A stretch of DNA of 64,000 nt from Cacajao melanocephalus. Lineage: Eukaryota; Chordata; Mammalia; Primates; Pitheciidae. The stretch spans positions 1-64,000 of the forward strand of contig CAUYLG010062016.1 of the NCBI GenBank assembly GCA_963573385.1, read 5' to 3'. The notes under the pieces are model-generated. The model saw only the letters and a program-made list of their open reading frames with translations, did not search any database and had not been told where the DNA came from. Positions 1 through 14,952 of the stretch are shown here, piece after piece. How positions within the stretch are numbered: position 1 is the stretch's first letter; the number at the start of each line of letters is the position of its first letter. Position numbers and translations under genes: made by a program.

Positions 1-420
1 TGAACAAGGGAAGGGAAGGGGTTCTTATCCCTGACGCAGGACACCCTTACTGCTGTATCATTCCCCTTTTGGCTAGGGTTGGACTTCACAGTCTAAGCTA
101 ATTCTGATTGGCTGTTTTAAAGAGAGTAGGGATATGAGCCAGAGTAGGGGGGTGAGTAGTTTCGGCAGGAAAGACGGTTACAGAACAGGTGACTAAAGGT
201 GACTGAGGTCAGAGCCAGTGACCAGGGTGACTCAGGACAGAGCAGGTGACCAGGGGTACAGATATGAACTACTGATTAGAGCTGGTGGGAAGGTTGTTTA
301 CTGAAACTAGAGGCAAGGAGAGGAAGAGAATGAGGAAGTTAAACTTTAAAATGGAAAACCTAAAGAACACAGAAACTGAGCAAACTGGCATACTGATTCT
401 CTGAAGAGAAATTTGGAACT
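1..420 (+). repeat. Probable ERV/LTR-type relic, family not identified
   Basis: A GA-rich block with the phrase CTAAGCTAATTCTGATTGGC followed by imperfect repeats of 'GACTSAGGWCAGAGC..GGTGACCAGGG' has the feel of an ERV1-type LTR or internal region. I cannot name the family. It lies in a CUBN intron. Confidence 0.35.
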
Positions 421-530
421 CACTGTTTTCAACAATACATATTTTTTCTTGCTTTATTCTGGCAAGAATGCTAATACTATGCTGAGTTAGAGGGGTGTGA
501 AATAAATTTCATTGCCTTGTTTCTGATCTT

Positions 531-705
531 AGGAAGAAAGCATTTAGTATTTCACCATTAAGTATGCTGTTAGCTGTAGGTTTTTGTAGATGCTTTTTAT
601 CAAGTCAAGAAATTTCTCTTCTATTCCTGGTTTGCCAAGAGTTTTTATCATGAATGTGTGTTGGATTTTGTCAAATCTTTTTTCAATATAACTGACATGA
701 TCATG
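531..705 (-). mobile_element. L1 fragment (ORF2 region), antisense
   Basis: The phrases CACCATTAAGTATGCTGTTA and TGTTGGATTTTGTCAAATC are the antisense of the L1 ORF2 reverse-transcriptase region. It is a short, decayed piece. Confidence 0.75.
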
Positions 706-3485
706 TCATTTTGCTAAGTAAATTATTTTTTAAATTTCCAAGTTGGAAAGGATGAGTCTCATGAAATGCCCTGGGACTAATGATGTATACATAGAGCATT
801 TTCAGTGATACCTAAATAATGCAAGATAAATTAAAAGATAATGATAAAATTTTCCTTCTCCTAAGTTCTTTATACACGTATTGCTCTTTTTCTATTAACT
901 ATAGCTACTGATTAGCTTGCTGAAATTACCTTTCAGTAGATTACCAGTCTTTTAGTTTTATGATTCCTAAATATTACCACATAAATACACATTTTAATTT
1001 AGATTAAGCTGGGTTTCAAATTAGGATAACTAAAGTGAGTCAAATTAGGATAACTAAAGTGAGTCAAATTGAGTGACGCAACTGAAAACAAAACAATAAA
1101 AACCTCATTACAAAAACTACTAATTGCTTTCCTGTATAACTTAAATACTATACCTAAAGTATTGTACACATTGGAGATTAGGGAGTAAAATAATAAACAC
1201 TGTTTACTTTAAGAGAAAAAGACAAAACAGGTTCATCTGAAACCTAGTTGAATGTTTTTGCATGAATACACTGCTTTGGGGCAATTTTATATCTGCAGCT
1301 TTGAAAATCACAGTAAGGTTGATTCCAAAAAAGGATAATGCAGTTCTAGCCCTGCATCCCTCTGTGGCAGAAACAAAGCTGTCTAGGTGTGCTCACAGCT
1401 CCCTAAGGCATTGACTTTAAATGCCTTTGTATTCTGCTTCCTGTACTTTCCAGTAAAGCTTCCTCCAGCTGCAGCCTAAAGCCACAGATGGCTTGCTGGA
1501 AGCAGGAAAGCGGCTGAGGTCGAGCCAGTCTGTTTCTGCTCTTACCACCTTCTTAGTAGCAGTCTCCAGAGACAGGCAGAGATACTATCCAGACAACCTC
1601 AATAAAATGTTAGCCACATAGAATATAAGCCACAAAAATGTCAGATCTCCAAATAATGACTTAAAAATGTATCTAATTCCACTGAAGCCTTCAAGATGTT
1701 TTATCTTAGAGAATGTAACTATTTTTCCCTTATCAGATTGATGCTGGCTTGAGCTTCACTCTGAGGTTTAGTCGTTTGAGGGTAATCATTCAGGATCTGG
1801 TTACTGACTTTTAACTAAGTAGATTTAGACCTGGATCTCACTGCTTATTATGGGGTTATATTTCCAATATTTCTTTAGCCAAAACATTTATTTTCTCTGA
1901 AGAAATGGCTCTTTTTTTATGAGAGAGAGATTTCCAGTTTAGGGAAGAAAGTTCGAGTGACATTTGTTTTTGGACACAGGGTGTGTCATCAGAGAGTGAC
2001 TGACATACATCATTTTCTAAATTGTGTCATCATTATTTATATCTTATCACTATTAATAAACTATCATTTTTCTTTTTCTACTTAAATATGAAATATACTT
2101 CCTTGAATATTAAAGCAATATGTAATAAATAAATTTATCAATCCATTCATACCTTCAGTCGTGGTTCTTCTGTACTATGCATGCCAATAGGCTTAAGTGG
2201 TTTCTTTAAGTAACAGTCAGTTCACACTGGACTCCAAGCTGCTCAAACGCCACAAACTCCAACCCTCTCTTGAGTTTGCGGGCCCATTTCAGATGAGCAG
2301 AATCATTAGCGACGTGTGGTTCTGCACTGCGTACTGCTGACGTCATTTTGTCCTAAGTGCCACCTGTGAATATATCAGGGACTGGGCCTTTGGAAGCATT
2401 TCAACTTTGGGAAATGTCTGATTGTGCAAATACTCTATAGTTTCGCCTGACTTAGAAGCTATGGACAGGCCAAGCCTGACGTACTAAGTAATGGACCTGT
2501 AACGAAAATCACCCGGCACATTTGCTATCCATTGGATTTCCAGTCAGAGTTGAGGAGAGCCACCATGGTTCATGTTTCCTGCCAAGGTCCAAGTACAACA
2601 TCTTAGCTTGCCCTAATGTTGAAAGCAGTCCCTTCACTGTGAAAGGAAAATGGAATGAGTAAAGTAGATTGAAGGCTAATCCCAGTGAAGTTTAACTTTG
2701 GAACTAGCAATGGCCTATATTTGGTAGAATGCAGGCTTTACAAACATTACTTTCAGCACCTGTTTAATCCTTGTTCCCAGTAGGAACAAGTAGCCCTACT
2801 CTGAGCTTATTTCATCCTCACCATTTCTTTCAAAATTGTCAATAAATTGTTCGTCCCTTTGTGCTCTTCTTCAATCATTTCTGAGCTATCTGCTGAGGCC
2901 GTGGAGTAGACAAAACTAAATCCTATGTTCTGAGGATTGTTTTTTGTATTCTTTTATGGTAGACCATTTAATCATCTTGAGATTATTCTTTATCTCTCCT
3001 TTGCATTTTTATCCTGAATTATAACATTTTTATCTAAAAGAAGGCCTTTTTCTTCCATAAAGATTTTTTTTCTTTAGCTTCTCATGTTCTGGAAAAGAAA
3101 AAGTTAAACATAGAGTGTGGCTGAATATAAACTGGACTGGAGTGTTAAACGCCACTCAGCCTCTTTCTATCACACTATGTAAATAAAAGATTTGTTGGCA
3201 GCTATGTTCTTGGTGTGTTGGGTAAATTCTTCATAAATTCAGTTTTCAGTCTGACAGTGTTCATAAAAGTGAAACATAAAAGTAAAACATGCTCATTTTC
3301 CACCAGTTTTATTATGCAAAGTGCTTGATTTTGTATAAAATTGGATTTTTCAAGGTTAAGAAAGTGTTCAGTAAATCACATCAGCAGCTCCGAAAAGGTG
3401 TATAGAGCCCCATGTGCTTTCCCACTTCTCTCAGCAGCTCTATGAATAAGAAGGAGACACCTGAATGCTCTGTGATGGAAGCAAA
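706..3485 (+). other. CUBN: CUBN intronic sequence, nothing recognised
   Basis: It is AT-rich with no open frame of note and no repeat I can name apart from a 24-bp tandem pair at 1,017-1,064. It must be intronic because the first visible CUBN exon is at 3,874 and starts inside a codon. Confidence 0.6.
1017..1064. repeat. 24-bp direct tandem repeat, two copies
   Basis: CAAATTAGGATAACTAAAG-TGAGT occurs twice in perfect succession, followed by a partial third start (CAAATTGAGTG). It looks like a simple local duplication. Confidence 0.95.
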
Positions 3486-3744
3486 GAGCGAGGGAGGGAG
3501 GGAGGGACGGAGGGAGCGATGGGGTAGGGTGGGGAAGGAAGGAAGAAAAGAAGGGAGGGATCAAGGGAGGGATGCAGAGGTAGGGTGGGGTGAGCGGGAA
3601 GGAAAAAAAGGGAGAAGCGGAGGGATGGAGGGAGGGAAGGAGGGATGGGGTGGGGTGGGGGGGAAGGAAGGAAGAAAAGAAGGGAGGGAGGGAAGGAGGG
3701 AGGGAGGGAGGGCAGGAGGAAAGGAGGAAGGGAAGGAGCCTAGG
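3486..3744 (+). repeat. G-rich purine tract (GGGA/GGAA)n with G4 motifs
   Basis: Almost pure purine for about 260 bp on the + strand, ending about 130 bp before a CUBN exon. It has a higher-order repeat: GGAAGGAAGAAAAGAAGGGA occurs at about 3,536 and again at about 3,664. The run at 3,647-3,663 (GGGGTGGGGTGGGGGGG) meets the four-tract G-quadruplex rule, as does the GGGA run near 3,490. Mirror-symmetric purine runs of this kind can also form triplex DNA. Confidence 0.95.
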
Positions 3745-3873
3745 AGGCAATGATCTGATCATGTTCTCAGAGTGTGACAGAAAATGGAAACTGTGTTCTT
3801 TTAAAAACCCTACATGCACACGTAAGGCCTGTTCTGTTTGGTCCGCACGTGATGTGTCTTTGTTTTAATGCAG

Positions 3874-4082
3874 GGCCTCAGCAAGGATGTGGTGGTTATC
3901 TGACAGATTCGAATAATACCTTGGTCTCTCCTGATTCTGATTCGAATGGAATGTACGACAAGAATTTAAACTGTGTATGGATCATCATTGCACCTGTAAA
4001 CAAACTAATTAACCTCACCTTCAATACGTTTGCTCTGGAGGCAGCAAGTACTAGGCAAAGATGCCTTTATGATTATGTAAAG
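3874..4082 (+). CDS. CUBN: CUBN coding exon: first half of CUB domain 24
   Basis: This exon opens the part of cubilin visible here. Cubilin is a giant peripheral membrane receptor that works with amnionless and megalin to take up intrinsic factor-B12, albumin and other ligands. The acceptor is ...TTTTAATGCAG and the donor is GTAAGCC. It begins in phase 1, with the last two bases of a split codon, and ends in phase 0. Residues begin [15 protein letters not shown], the usual CUB start with Cys-Gly-Gly, then NLNCVW, and end RCLYDYVK. Three of the four CUB cysteines and the C-x-x-D acid are present. If cubilin has 3,623 residues, this is about 3152-3221. Sequons NNT and NLT suggest N-glycosylation. 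A G-rich purine tract ends about 130 bp upstream. Recognition of the gene is very secure; the domain number rests on the standard 27-CUB layout. Confidence 0.96.
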
Positions 4083-4515
4083 GTAAGCCTGTTTTATTTT
4101 TTACAGAACCTAATCATCCCGGACTCTAATATAGTGTATTCCAGTTTATGTCATTACAGGAAGTCCTGAAAATTGTGAGTACAGGTACTACTGCTTTTTA
4201 AAATGACCTGTTCTCCAATGATGCAACATTTAATATTATAGATGCTCTATCTTCATATTAAATTAATCTTTAATATGGGTGACTCAAATATTTTGTTTGA
4301 CTGGCTTCTAACCTTAGCATTAAAACCTCCTATTCATCATAGATCGTCTTGCAAGAGATGATCTATGGGAAGATCAGTTTTCTGAAGAGAGATACTCAAA
4401 GGACCTTTGGCAAATCCTAAAGTAAACAATAATGTCAGTGACACAAATAATCACCTCTTTATTTGATTATTTCTTAGGCTTGTAAATTTGCTTATTACAT
4501 GATGTTTAGATATTA

Positions 4516-4850
<335 letters not shown>

Positions 4851-6300
4851 AAAGTAAATCAGGAAACTTCTGTTCAATTTTTAATAACTCTTTAATATTA
4901 AATTATTATACCTATCAGGTGATATGGGTTCAGATTACAAGTGTTAAGTAGCATCAATCAATATTTACCACTGCACTCTCAGGGGAAAAATAAAAAGTAT
5001 GCAAGATTTCTATTTATGAGGAGCTTAAGTCTGATTGGAAAATTATGAGATGACGCATGCAAATTAACAATGCACAGTTGAGGATAGTAAGCATTTAAGC
5101 GCTGATGAATGCATTCGATGCAAGCTTGAAGCAGTGTGCAAGCTTAAAAGGAAAGAAAGTTGATGAAACTCTGGCATGATCAAGAAACACTTGGTAGAGT
5201 GAGGGAAAACTTAAGTCAGGAGAGAATTCAGGCAAGGTGAACATTTTCAAAAAGGCGGAGAACTTGGTATGTGCGTGTTCTTGAAAGAGTAAAGAGGCTG
5301 GCCGTGTTGAAGCAGAAAAGTTCTAAAGAGTAGCAAGAAATAAGATGGCCTACGTAAAGAAATACTGAGATTACAAAGGATCCTCAAAGTCAAACTCATG
5401 ACTTTAGACTTTGCGTGCCTGAAAATAAGGAATGGTTGAAGGTTTTCCAGTGAGTGATGTGATGAGAATGGTAGCTAGGGAAGACTAACCTGAAATCAGC
5501 AGCTGTGGAAACTGAAAGGAGAGGAGGCTTGGAGGGCTCCCGGGAGAGGTCACTGCTAGGTGGGGATGTCACTCTTAGACCTGGATCAGGGATGGGTTTA
5601 ATCCGGCAGCCATGGCAGAGACGTCAAGAGGGGTGCAAGAGAAACTTAAGCTCTAGGATTGTCTAAACTTTTAAGCAAATCGTTTTAAAAGGAAGGAAAA
5701 TGTGTGGAGGGAATACTGATTTGAACCCTTAATTGTATGCTTATGTTTTTACTATGAAAAGGGCTAAGGCTGGGAGACCAGAAAAATAACAGTGTGGTTT
5801 TGGTGAGAGCAAGAGAGACGGGTGGGACTGCAGTGGGCAGAAGTGGAATGGAGCTTCAGTGAGAAGGCAGCTCCATGAACAGGGAGGACGCAGCAAAGAG
5901 CTTTCCTTACATCAGGAGAAAGGATGCTTTCTTAGGGGGAGTCAACATGGATTCAGAGAGTCAGGCTCTCAGCTCCAGGAAAGGTATCCAGGGAGGCAGT
6001 TGGAGGGGGCAAAAGGGGCAGGAAAAGAAACAGATGCATCATGAAGAAATAAATGTGAAGACCAGGAATCGTGTAGTATCCTTGAAGTCAAGAGGCAGGG
6101 GGAGTCTTTTACAAAGCCTGGGTGGTCAGTACTATTAAATTGTCAAGCGGAGGCCAAGAAAGGTAAAGATGAAGACCAGCCTCATTCCATTGGATGACAG
6201 TCATTTTAATAAAGCATTGGCACAGAAACTGGATCAGAGAAGTTCATGAAAGACTAAAGATAACAAGGAATGTCAATTCAAGTCAAATTTTCCTTTTCTA

Positions 6301-6880
<580 letters not shown>

Positions 6881-7621
6881 TTTACCTCCCTCGTTTTTCC
6901 CTTGGAGTAAATTCTAAATAGGCATGGGCAGTATGAAATTTATTTTCCTTAAAAACTAAAACTAATGGATTTACATATAAAATTACAATTTTACATTCTT
7001 ATAGAATGTTTTGAGTATGGTTCTGCTAGGAGATTGGATTTACTCTCAAGATCCGTTTTTATGGAGTGTGATTTGATAATGTCATCGAAACAGCTTGTTA
7101 TTGTCTGAATTTCCATAATTCATTCAGGCCAGAAACTGCAACATCAAAAACAAGGAGTTATTTTCTTGCTTCGAAATAAAATATCTTTTTTTTAAAAATA
7201 AATTCTGTTCAGAACTATTCTTGTTTTCCCCCTTGGAAAAGCAATTTTTTTCAATTGGCAATGTTTCCAACTACCAGTAAACTGGCAGATCAAAGAACAG
7301 CTCTCGGAATGTGGAGCTTGGAGGTTTCTTTATTAAAGAGATTTTTCTGTGATAAATGGGACATTTGATTCCTTTTAGATTTTTTTTAGAGATTATGATC
7401 AAATCGCTTTTTAGAAAAGCTAATTTAACTGAACTCTGTGGTAGATATACGAGTAAAATCATACCACGTCCATTATTCATTCATAATTCTGTCCTGTTTG
7501 TTTGTGAAAGGGTTGACTTGAAGAGTAATTACGGTAACCGAATCACCTAGTGAATTGTGCGTTTCACTGAGTGGTCTCTGTTGAAATCCACATCACATCC
7601 ATTGCAGAAGGAGTTAGTTGG

Positions 7622-7745
7622 CAAGGGTATGTGCCAGGCCCTGTACCAGCATCACTGGAGATGTAGAGAGTTAAAGACATCTCTTGAGGAGTTCAAGCTT
7701 CTTGAGGAGCTGTCAGGAAAGTGTAAGAGACTGACATGTAAGCAA
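7622..7745. mobile_element. Possible L2 fragment
   Basis: GTGCCAGGCCCTGTACCAGC, followed by a spaced GAGGAGTTCAAGCTTCTTGA, resembles the L2 3' end on the opposite strand. It is decayed. Confidence 0.45.
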
Positions 7746-8214
7746 ATCATATTCATTTAAATAATTACATTTAAAGTACAAGTAAAATACCTTTAAATCA
7801 TGGACATTTTTGTCACATTGTATAATATGTTGTATAACATGATAAAAATCACAAATAGAAACAACGTAGAAGGGCAGAGCAGAAGAGGCTCTGATTGGCT
7901 TCATTTGGGGGTTCAGGAAAGTCCTAGAGGGGATGGCTGAGCTGCGATTTACAAAATGAACGGAAACGCATTGCCTTTTGTTATCCTTTACAAAATTAGG
8001 AGGAATATCACAAAAGCATGCTTCCTGTGGGAGGCTGACTACCGAAATGGAGGACAGGGGAGGCTGTGAGCTGCACCCTCTCACGCCCAGGTTCTTGGTT
8101 GTCACTTGTGTGGTGAGCAGTGACTCAGGCAGCATAGAGGGGCCAGGAGTGTGACCCTAGCTGGCTTTTTCCACCAGGAAATATGGAGCCAGCAGAGAGA
8201 TGTCCTCATCCTAA

Positions 8215-8553
<339 letters not shown>

Positions 8554-9050
8554 TAGCCAATGTTTTGTAAGCTTCCTTTCCCACCTGAAGTGGACGTCAT
8601 CTATACTATAACCAACCCATAATGTAATTTCAAAAAATATCCTAAAGGCAATGAAAAGGAGAAATAAAAAAGGAAAGTATATAAAATAGTGTATATTCAC
8701 ATATGTAAATACTCAACACTGCTATGCAAAGTCACATAATAAAATAGGTTCCTTTTATATGTGGAATGGGGGTGAATAAAAAGTATAAATTTAAACAAAT
8801 ATGGGTGGGGTGTATTTGCAACTCACATGCCAATAGCAGCATCACCATCTGCCAACATGAATTTCCAAAATAGTGGAAAAACTCAAAACAAACATTTCTA
8901 AACCAAAGTACAGTCTTCTCTCAGCTCACACAATAATTGCATTTCAGAAAATTTGGTGCATATCAAAACTGTGCAAAACTATTTTTGTGTTAATATATAA
9001 AATGGATTTAGGTTCTGGGATCAAATAATTATAAACAGATTCTTTATTTT

Positions 9051-9079
9051 TTTACACAAATGTCTGACATTTGTGTAAA
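9051..9079. repeat. 29-bp perfect palindrome
   Basis: TTTACACAAATGTC-T-GACATTTGTGTAAA has perfect 14-bp arms around one base. It lies in unique intronic sequence. Confidence 0.97.
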
Positions 9080-9387
9080 AGACAAGACATTCAAAAGTTA
9101 TGTGGGACATAAATCTTCACTTTGCAAAAACTGTCCTGTGAATGAGTAAATGCTAGTTACAGCCCCAAATTATAGTGATGACCCAACAAACCCCACACTT
9201 GTGCAGAACACTGCCTACGAGGTGGTATTGACCTCATTGAGAAGGTCTGACTCAACGCACTGGGTTTAACCATTCAGTCTGTGTCAGCCACTGGAGCAGA
9301 AGTCGGGGCTGTCCATCTTTGGGGAAAGGATCAGCAGTCTATGGAAGGCATCACGTTCCTATCCGTATGAAGTCGTACCTACTATTC

Positions 9388-9688
9388 TTTCTTTCTTTCT
9401 TTTTTTTTTTGAGACTGAGTCTCCCTCTGTTGCCCAGGCTGGAGTGCAGTGGCACAGTCTCAGCTCACTGCAGTCTCCGTCTCCCTGGTTCAAAGGGATT
9501 CTCCTGCCTCAGCCTCCCAAGTAGCTGACTACAGGCATGTGCCATCATGCCCAGCTAATTTTTGTGTTTTTAGTAGAGATGGGGCTTCACCATGTTGGCC
9601 AGGATGGTCTCGATCTTCTGATCTTGTGTTCCACCTGCCTCGGCCTCCGAAAGTGCTGGGATTACAGGCGTGAGTCACTGGGCCTGGC
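9388..9688 (-). mobile_element. Alu
   Basis: CTTTCTTTCTTTC and a T-run lead into GAGACTGAGTCTCCCTCTG, ending CTGGGCCTGGCC. Full-length. Confidence 0.96.
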
Positions 9689-10473
9689 CTGATTCTTTCA
9701 TTCAAGTAATGTTAATTAGCATACCTACTATATTCTAGACATTGCTCCAAGAACTAGAAAAGAACACTGACATTCTAGAAAACAGTACCTGCACTGGTAG
9801 AACTGATTCTAGTCATTGCTTCTTTGTGGCTTTTTCTGAGACAACTGAGACTAGTATAATGTTTTTTCCCCAGAAGATTCTGAAATGAGTCAGAGTTTAG
9901 CCCCAAACCTGCAAAGTCACTCTCTATTCTTCTTCCCATACTGAATTATGCCCTGGCATGTTGCCCAACAGACCCCATCAGAGGTTCTGAAATAAGATCA
10001 AAGGATTTGTGAAGATAGTCTAAGATGCTCCAAGTAAGAATATCAAAATCCTCCTGTGATCAGATTCCCAGGGAAATATTAAAAGAGGAAGTCTTAAGGA
10101 AATTAATCTATCAAATTATTAGATTAAAAAAGAATTACAGTTCAATATCAAAGTCTATTGCCCTTGTGCATTAAACATAGGAATTAAAATCCAAACATTT
10201 TCTCGGGTCAGTGGCTGGGTGAAGGGTGGGATCTTGTCATGGCTGTAGCAGAGCCCACCTGTCACTAAATTATTTGTACAGTGCCTTCAGGATCTTTAGC
10301 AGATTCTAAAACTATCAGAGTTCTAAAGGCTGAGAAAATAGAACATTCTTCTCAGCACTTACCCATATCCACAAGACTTAGGACATAATTCAAGCTCCAG
10401 GTCCAGCACACTTGTGCCAGGAAATGTATGCTCCCAAAATGCGGCCGGAAGCTGTGTATGATTGTGCAGCTGC

Positions 10474-10523
10474 TAAAGGCACCATTCATATCCCGCTCCT
10501 AAGGGCACCATTCATATCCCAGT
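10474..10523. repeat. Short direct duplication (about 21 bp, twice)
   Basis: GGCACCATTCATATCCC occurs twice within 50 bp, separated by GCTCCTAAG. Confidence 0.95.
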
Positions 10524-10884
10524 TTATATATGATTCCCCCTCCTCATCATTGTATAGGACACACCCTGCAGTGCACTATAGGGCAACCTGGCAAAAGTTT
10601 GTAGTGGAGATTGAGTGTTACCAGAGAACAAGAGAGCAGATAGAGATCTTGGGTTTGACGCACCGGAGTCTAGAGCCTCCAATGTCAGTTATCGTGAGGC
10701 CACAAGCTATTTCAGCTCACTCAGGAGAAATCTTACTGTGGTATTGAATGAACTAACATAGCACCAGCATGGGGCCAGGGACTTATGCCATTTCCTTCCA
10801 TCCAGCCCTGGCCTCCACCTCATACCTTCCTCCACATTGACCAGTTACCCATTTAAAACCCAAATCTGATCTTGCATCTCATAG

Positions 10885-11361
<477 letters not shown>

Positions 11362-11518
11362 ACCCTTCCTCTTTTGTAGGTCTGGAAGGTCTCTACTTAC
11401 CTCTATTTAAGGGCCAATCCAAATGTCTGTCTCCATCATGTGTGTTGTCATGATGCACTTCCATTCTTTTATTGTAGCACTTCTTTTTCTCTATTTTGTA
11501 TATAATTTATATGGACTC

Positions 11519-11577
11519 ATTTATATGTATACATATATAGTGTATATGCATATATACATATATATATATATAATTTA
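11519..11577. repeat. AT dinucleotide-rich repeat
   Basis: Degenerate (TA)n with TATATGTATACATATA phrases, partly self-complementary. Confidence 0.9.
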
Positions 11578-11608
11578 TAGATCTTCACTCTCCTTTGTTC
11601 ATGAGGAA

Positions 11609-11670
11609 GTCTATGTCTTGAAGGTCTAGAAAGGGTGTATAAAGCCATTTGAGACCTTCAAGACATAGAC
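11609..11670. repeat. Hairpin: perfect 19-bp inverted repeat, 24-nt loop
   Basis: GTCTATGTCTTGAAGGTCT at 11,609-11,627 is the exact reverse complement of AGACCTTCAAGACATAGAC at 11,652-11,670. It is GC-balanced and lies in unique CUBN intron sequence, not in a recognised repeat. Confidence 0.97.
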
Positions 11671-12144
11671 AGGACCTAGCACAGAGGCCTGGCACACAGG
11701 TCCCAGAATAAAAACGCTTACTAATATAAATGTGATTATAAAGACAGCAATGATTATCATGAAATTTTAACTTGTTTACCAGAAAAAGTCCATGACCTAA
11801 AACTTGGCAAATGTGCTCTTCCTTGAAACAAGGGGGTGAAGATGAGAAAACCCGAGTGTCTTCTGATTCTGAATGAACTAAAATCGTGTTTAAGTTTGGA
11901 AAGACAGTGCCATCTAGTGGTCCATTTCTTTTTCTTCTGAAATGACTGGTTTTAGCTTTTCCTGTCTTACATAATCGTAGCACTTTAGAATAATGTCAGT
12001 GGTCATGGTCGTGGCTATTCTGAGGCCTTGAACATATCATAGCTCTATTATGAATTTAATATTTGGAGTTAGATACCCACAGATACTAGAAATACAGTGA
12101 AGATTACTCAGAAGAAAACAAACATTTTCTAGTTAGGTGCTTGA

Positions 12145-12945
12145 GAGAAATCCAAGAAGCCACTACTTCAACGGCTGTTTCTAGAAGGCTGCCATGGTTG
12201 GGAATTGTTCTGGGTGCTGGCACAGACACCACAGTGAAGAAGTCAGACAGAGTCCATGTCCTCACCCATGGGACTTACATCCTTGTTGGGAAAGAGACCG
12301 AAAAAAGCAAAGCAACACTAAATAAGATCAGTTTTGATTATAATAGGAAAATAAAACAGGATGACGCTGGGGTAGGGCACCATTTCATAGCACTGGCCTC
12401 TCTGAGGAGGTGACATGTGAGCTGAGGGCCCATGACAGGAAGTCCTTAGCTGTGCAGGTTCAGCTTCAGCTGAGGAAAGATGTCTCCCATCTCCCGGCAG
12501 GAAGAGCAGCAGCAGCAGCAGGAGCAGGGCCATGGGCCGGAGTCCTCCTGGGATGAAAAAGGTACAGCCAGCAGTGAGATGCAGGCCACAGCATCTGGGG
12601 CTTGCAGACCATAGCAAGGAGCTGGAATTTTACTTTAGGTGCAACGGGGACCTGCCGGAGCATTTTAGACAGAGCAGGAGCATCATCTGATTGGAGTTTG
12701 CAGGCATGCAGGCAGTTCAGTGAACACTGGCTGCTCCGGCATTAGGTCTATTAAGAATATGTTTCAGTGGGAACAGGTGAAGGATGATGGTGATCATCTG
12801 GAGATGGAGCTGGCTGGGGTATATTTTGAAGGTAGAATGGAGTGGATGTGGAGTGAAGAGAGAGGAGAATCAGAGATGACTGAAGTTGTAGGCTTGAAAC
12901 ACTGAGGTAAAGAAGGCTCACGGAGATCAGTTTTGGGAGGGCTAG
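12145..12945 (-). mobile_element. L2 relic, antisense
   Basis: GAATTGTTCTGGGTGCTGGC, then CTCTGAGGAGGTGACATGTG and CTGGAATTTTACTTTAGGTG, is the order expected of L2 read on the opposite strand. Strongly diverged. Confidence 0.6.
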
Positions 12946-13111
12946 TGGGAGAGAGGAATCAAAGCACTTATTTATTAGATATTTATTGAGTGCCTTTTAT
13001 GTGCAGACACTTTTCTAAAAACTGGGAACACAGCCAGTGAGCAGGACAGAAATCTGAGCATTCATAGAACTTGTATTCTTTTCTGAGGAAAAGACAATGA
13101 AATAAACAAGT

Positions 13112-13632
<521 letters not shown>

Positions 13633-13748
13633 TTAAATACGTTATATATAGAAGGTAATACTTGCTGTGGAGAAAAATCAAGCATGAAAGGAGATGGGAA
13701 TATTGGGAGAGTTTACGTAAGGAACCCATTATTCAGTTGGGGATATCT

Positions 13749-13914
13749 TTTTTTTTTTTTTTTTTTTGAGACAGCCTTGCTCTGTCACCCTAGAGTGCAT
13801 TTGCACCATCTCAGCTCACTGTAGTAACCTCAACCTCCTAGATTCAAGCAATTCTCCTGCCTCAGCCTCCCGAGTAGCTGGGATTACAAGCGTGCACTAC
13901 CATGCCTGGCTGAG
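13749..13914 (-). mobile_element. 5'-truncated Alu with target duplication
   Basis: About 18 Ts, then GAGACAGCCTTGCTCTGTCA, cut off after ATGCCTGGCTGA. GTTGGGGATATCT on the left and GTTGTGGGTATCT on the right look like the target duplication. Confidence 0.92.
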
Positions 13915-14090
13915 TTGTGGGTATCTGAGTAAAGATCTGAAGGAATGTAGGAGGACAAACTATGTGGATATACAGGGAAGAGCATTCCAGGCAAAGGGAA
14001 CAGCAAATGCCATACCCAAGAAGCAGGAGCATGCCTGGTTTGGCTCAAGAATTGGAATGACCAAAGTGGAGACAATAAGAAATTAGATCA

Positions 14091-14470
<380 letters not shown>

Positions 14471-14952
14471 CTATTGAGTGGATGGGAAGCAGGAGGGTTT
14501 TAGCAGAGTGCTGACCTGCTCTGACTTACACTTTAACAGTATCCTCTGGCTGACATTTTGAGAATAAAGAGAAACAAGAGTAGAATTGGGGGCTTCGTGG
14601 GAGGCTGCAGTGATCATCTAGGCAAGAGATCAGAGCAGCTGGGGCCAGAGTGCTAGTGGGTGCAGAGGGTAAGGTAGCAGTGGGTGAACGGACTCTCATG
14701 ACACATTCTTTTTAAAATCATGTATTACTTTTCCAAAGAGGAAAAAAATGTTAAGCATTATACCAGGTTTTTACTGAAAGTCATAATATAAACAATCCAA
14801 TTACAATTCTGTTCCTCAATTAAGACCACCTTTAAGAACATCCATGTAAAAGTGTTTAATCATGACCTACTGTGACTTCACATCCAATTTAGTGTGAAAT
14901 ATGCAACTATTTTGTAAATAATGGAGAAGTAATGACGTGTTTTTCTTCTCAG

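Noticed and set aside
3376..3819. 147-codon minus-strand frame rich in Pro, Ser and Leu, and the matching plus-strand Gly/Arg/Lys frames
   Set aside because: They are translations of the purine tract and its complement, so low-complexity artefacts.
10412..10747. 111-codon plus-strand frame in a CUBN intron
   Set aside because: Contains the local 21-bp duplication and no recognisable domain. It is out of the CUBN exon pattern.
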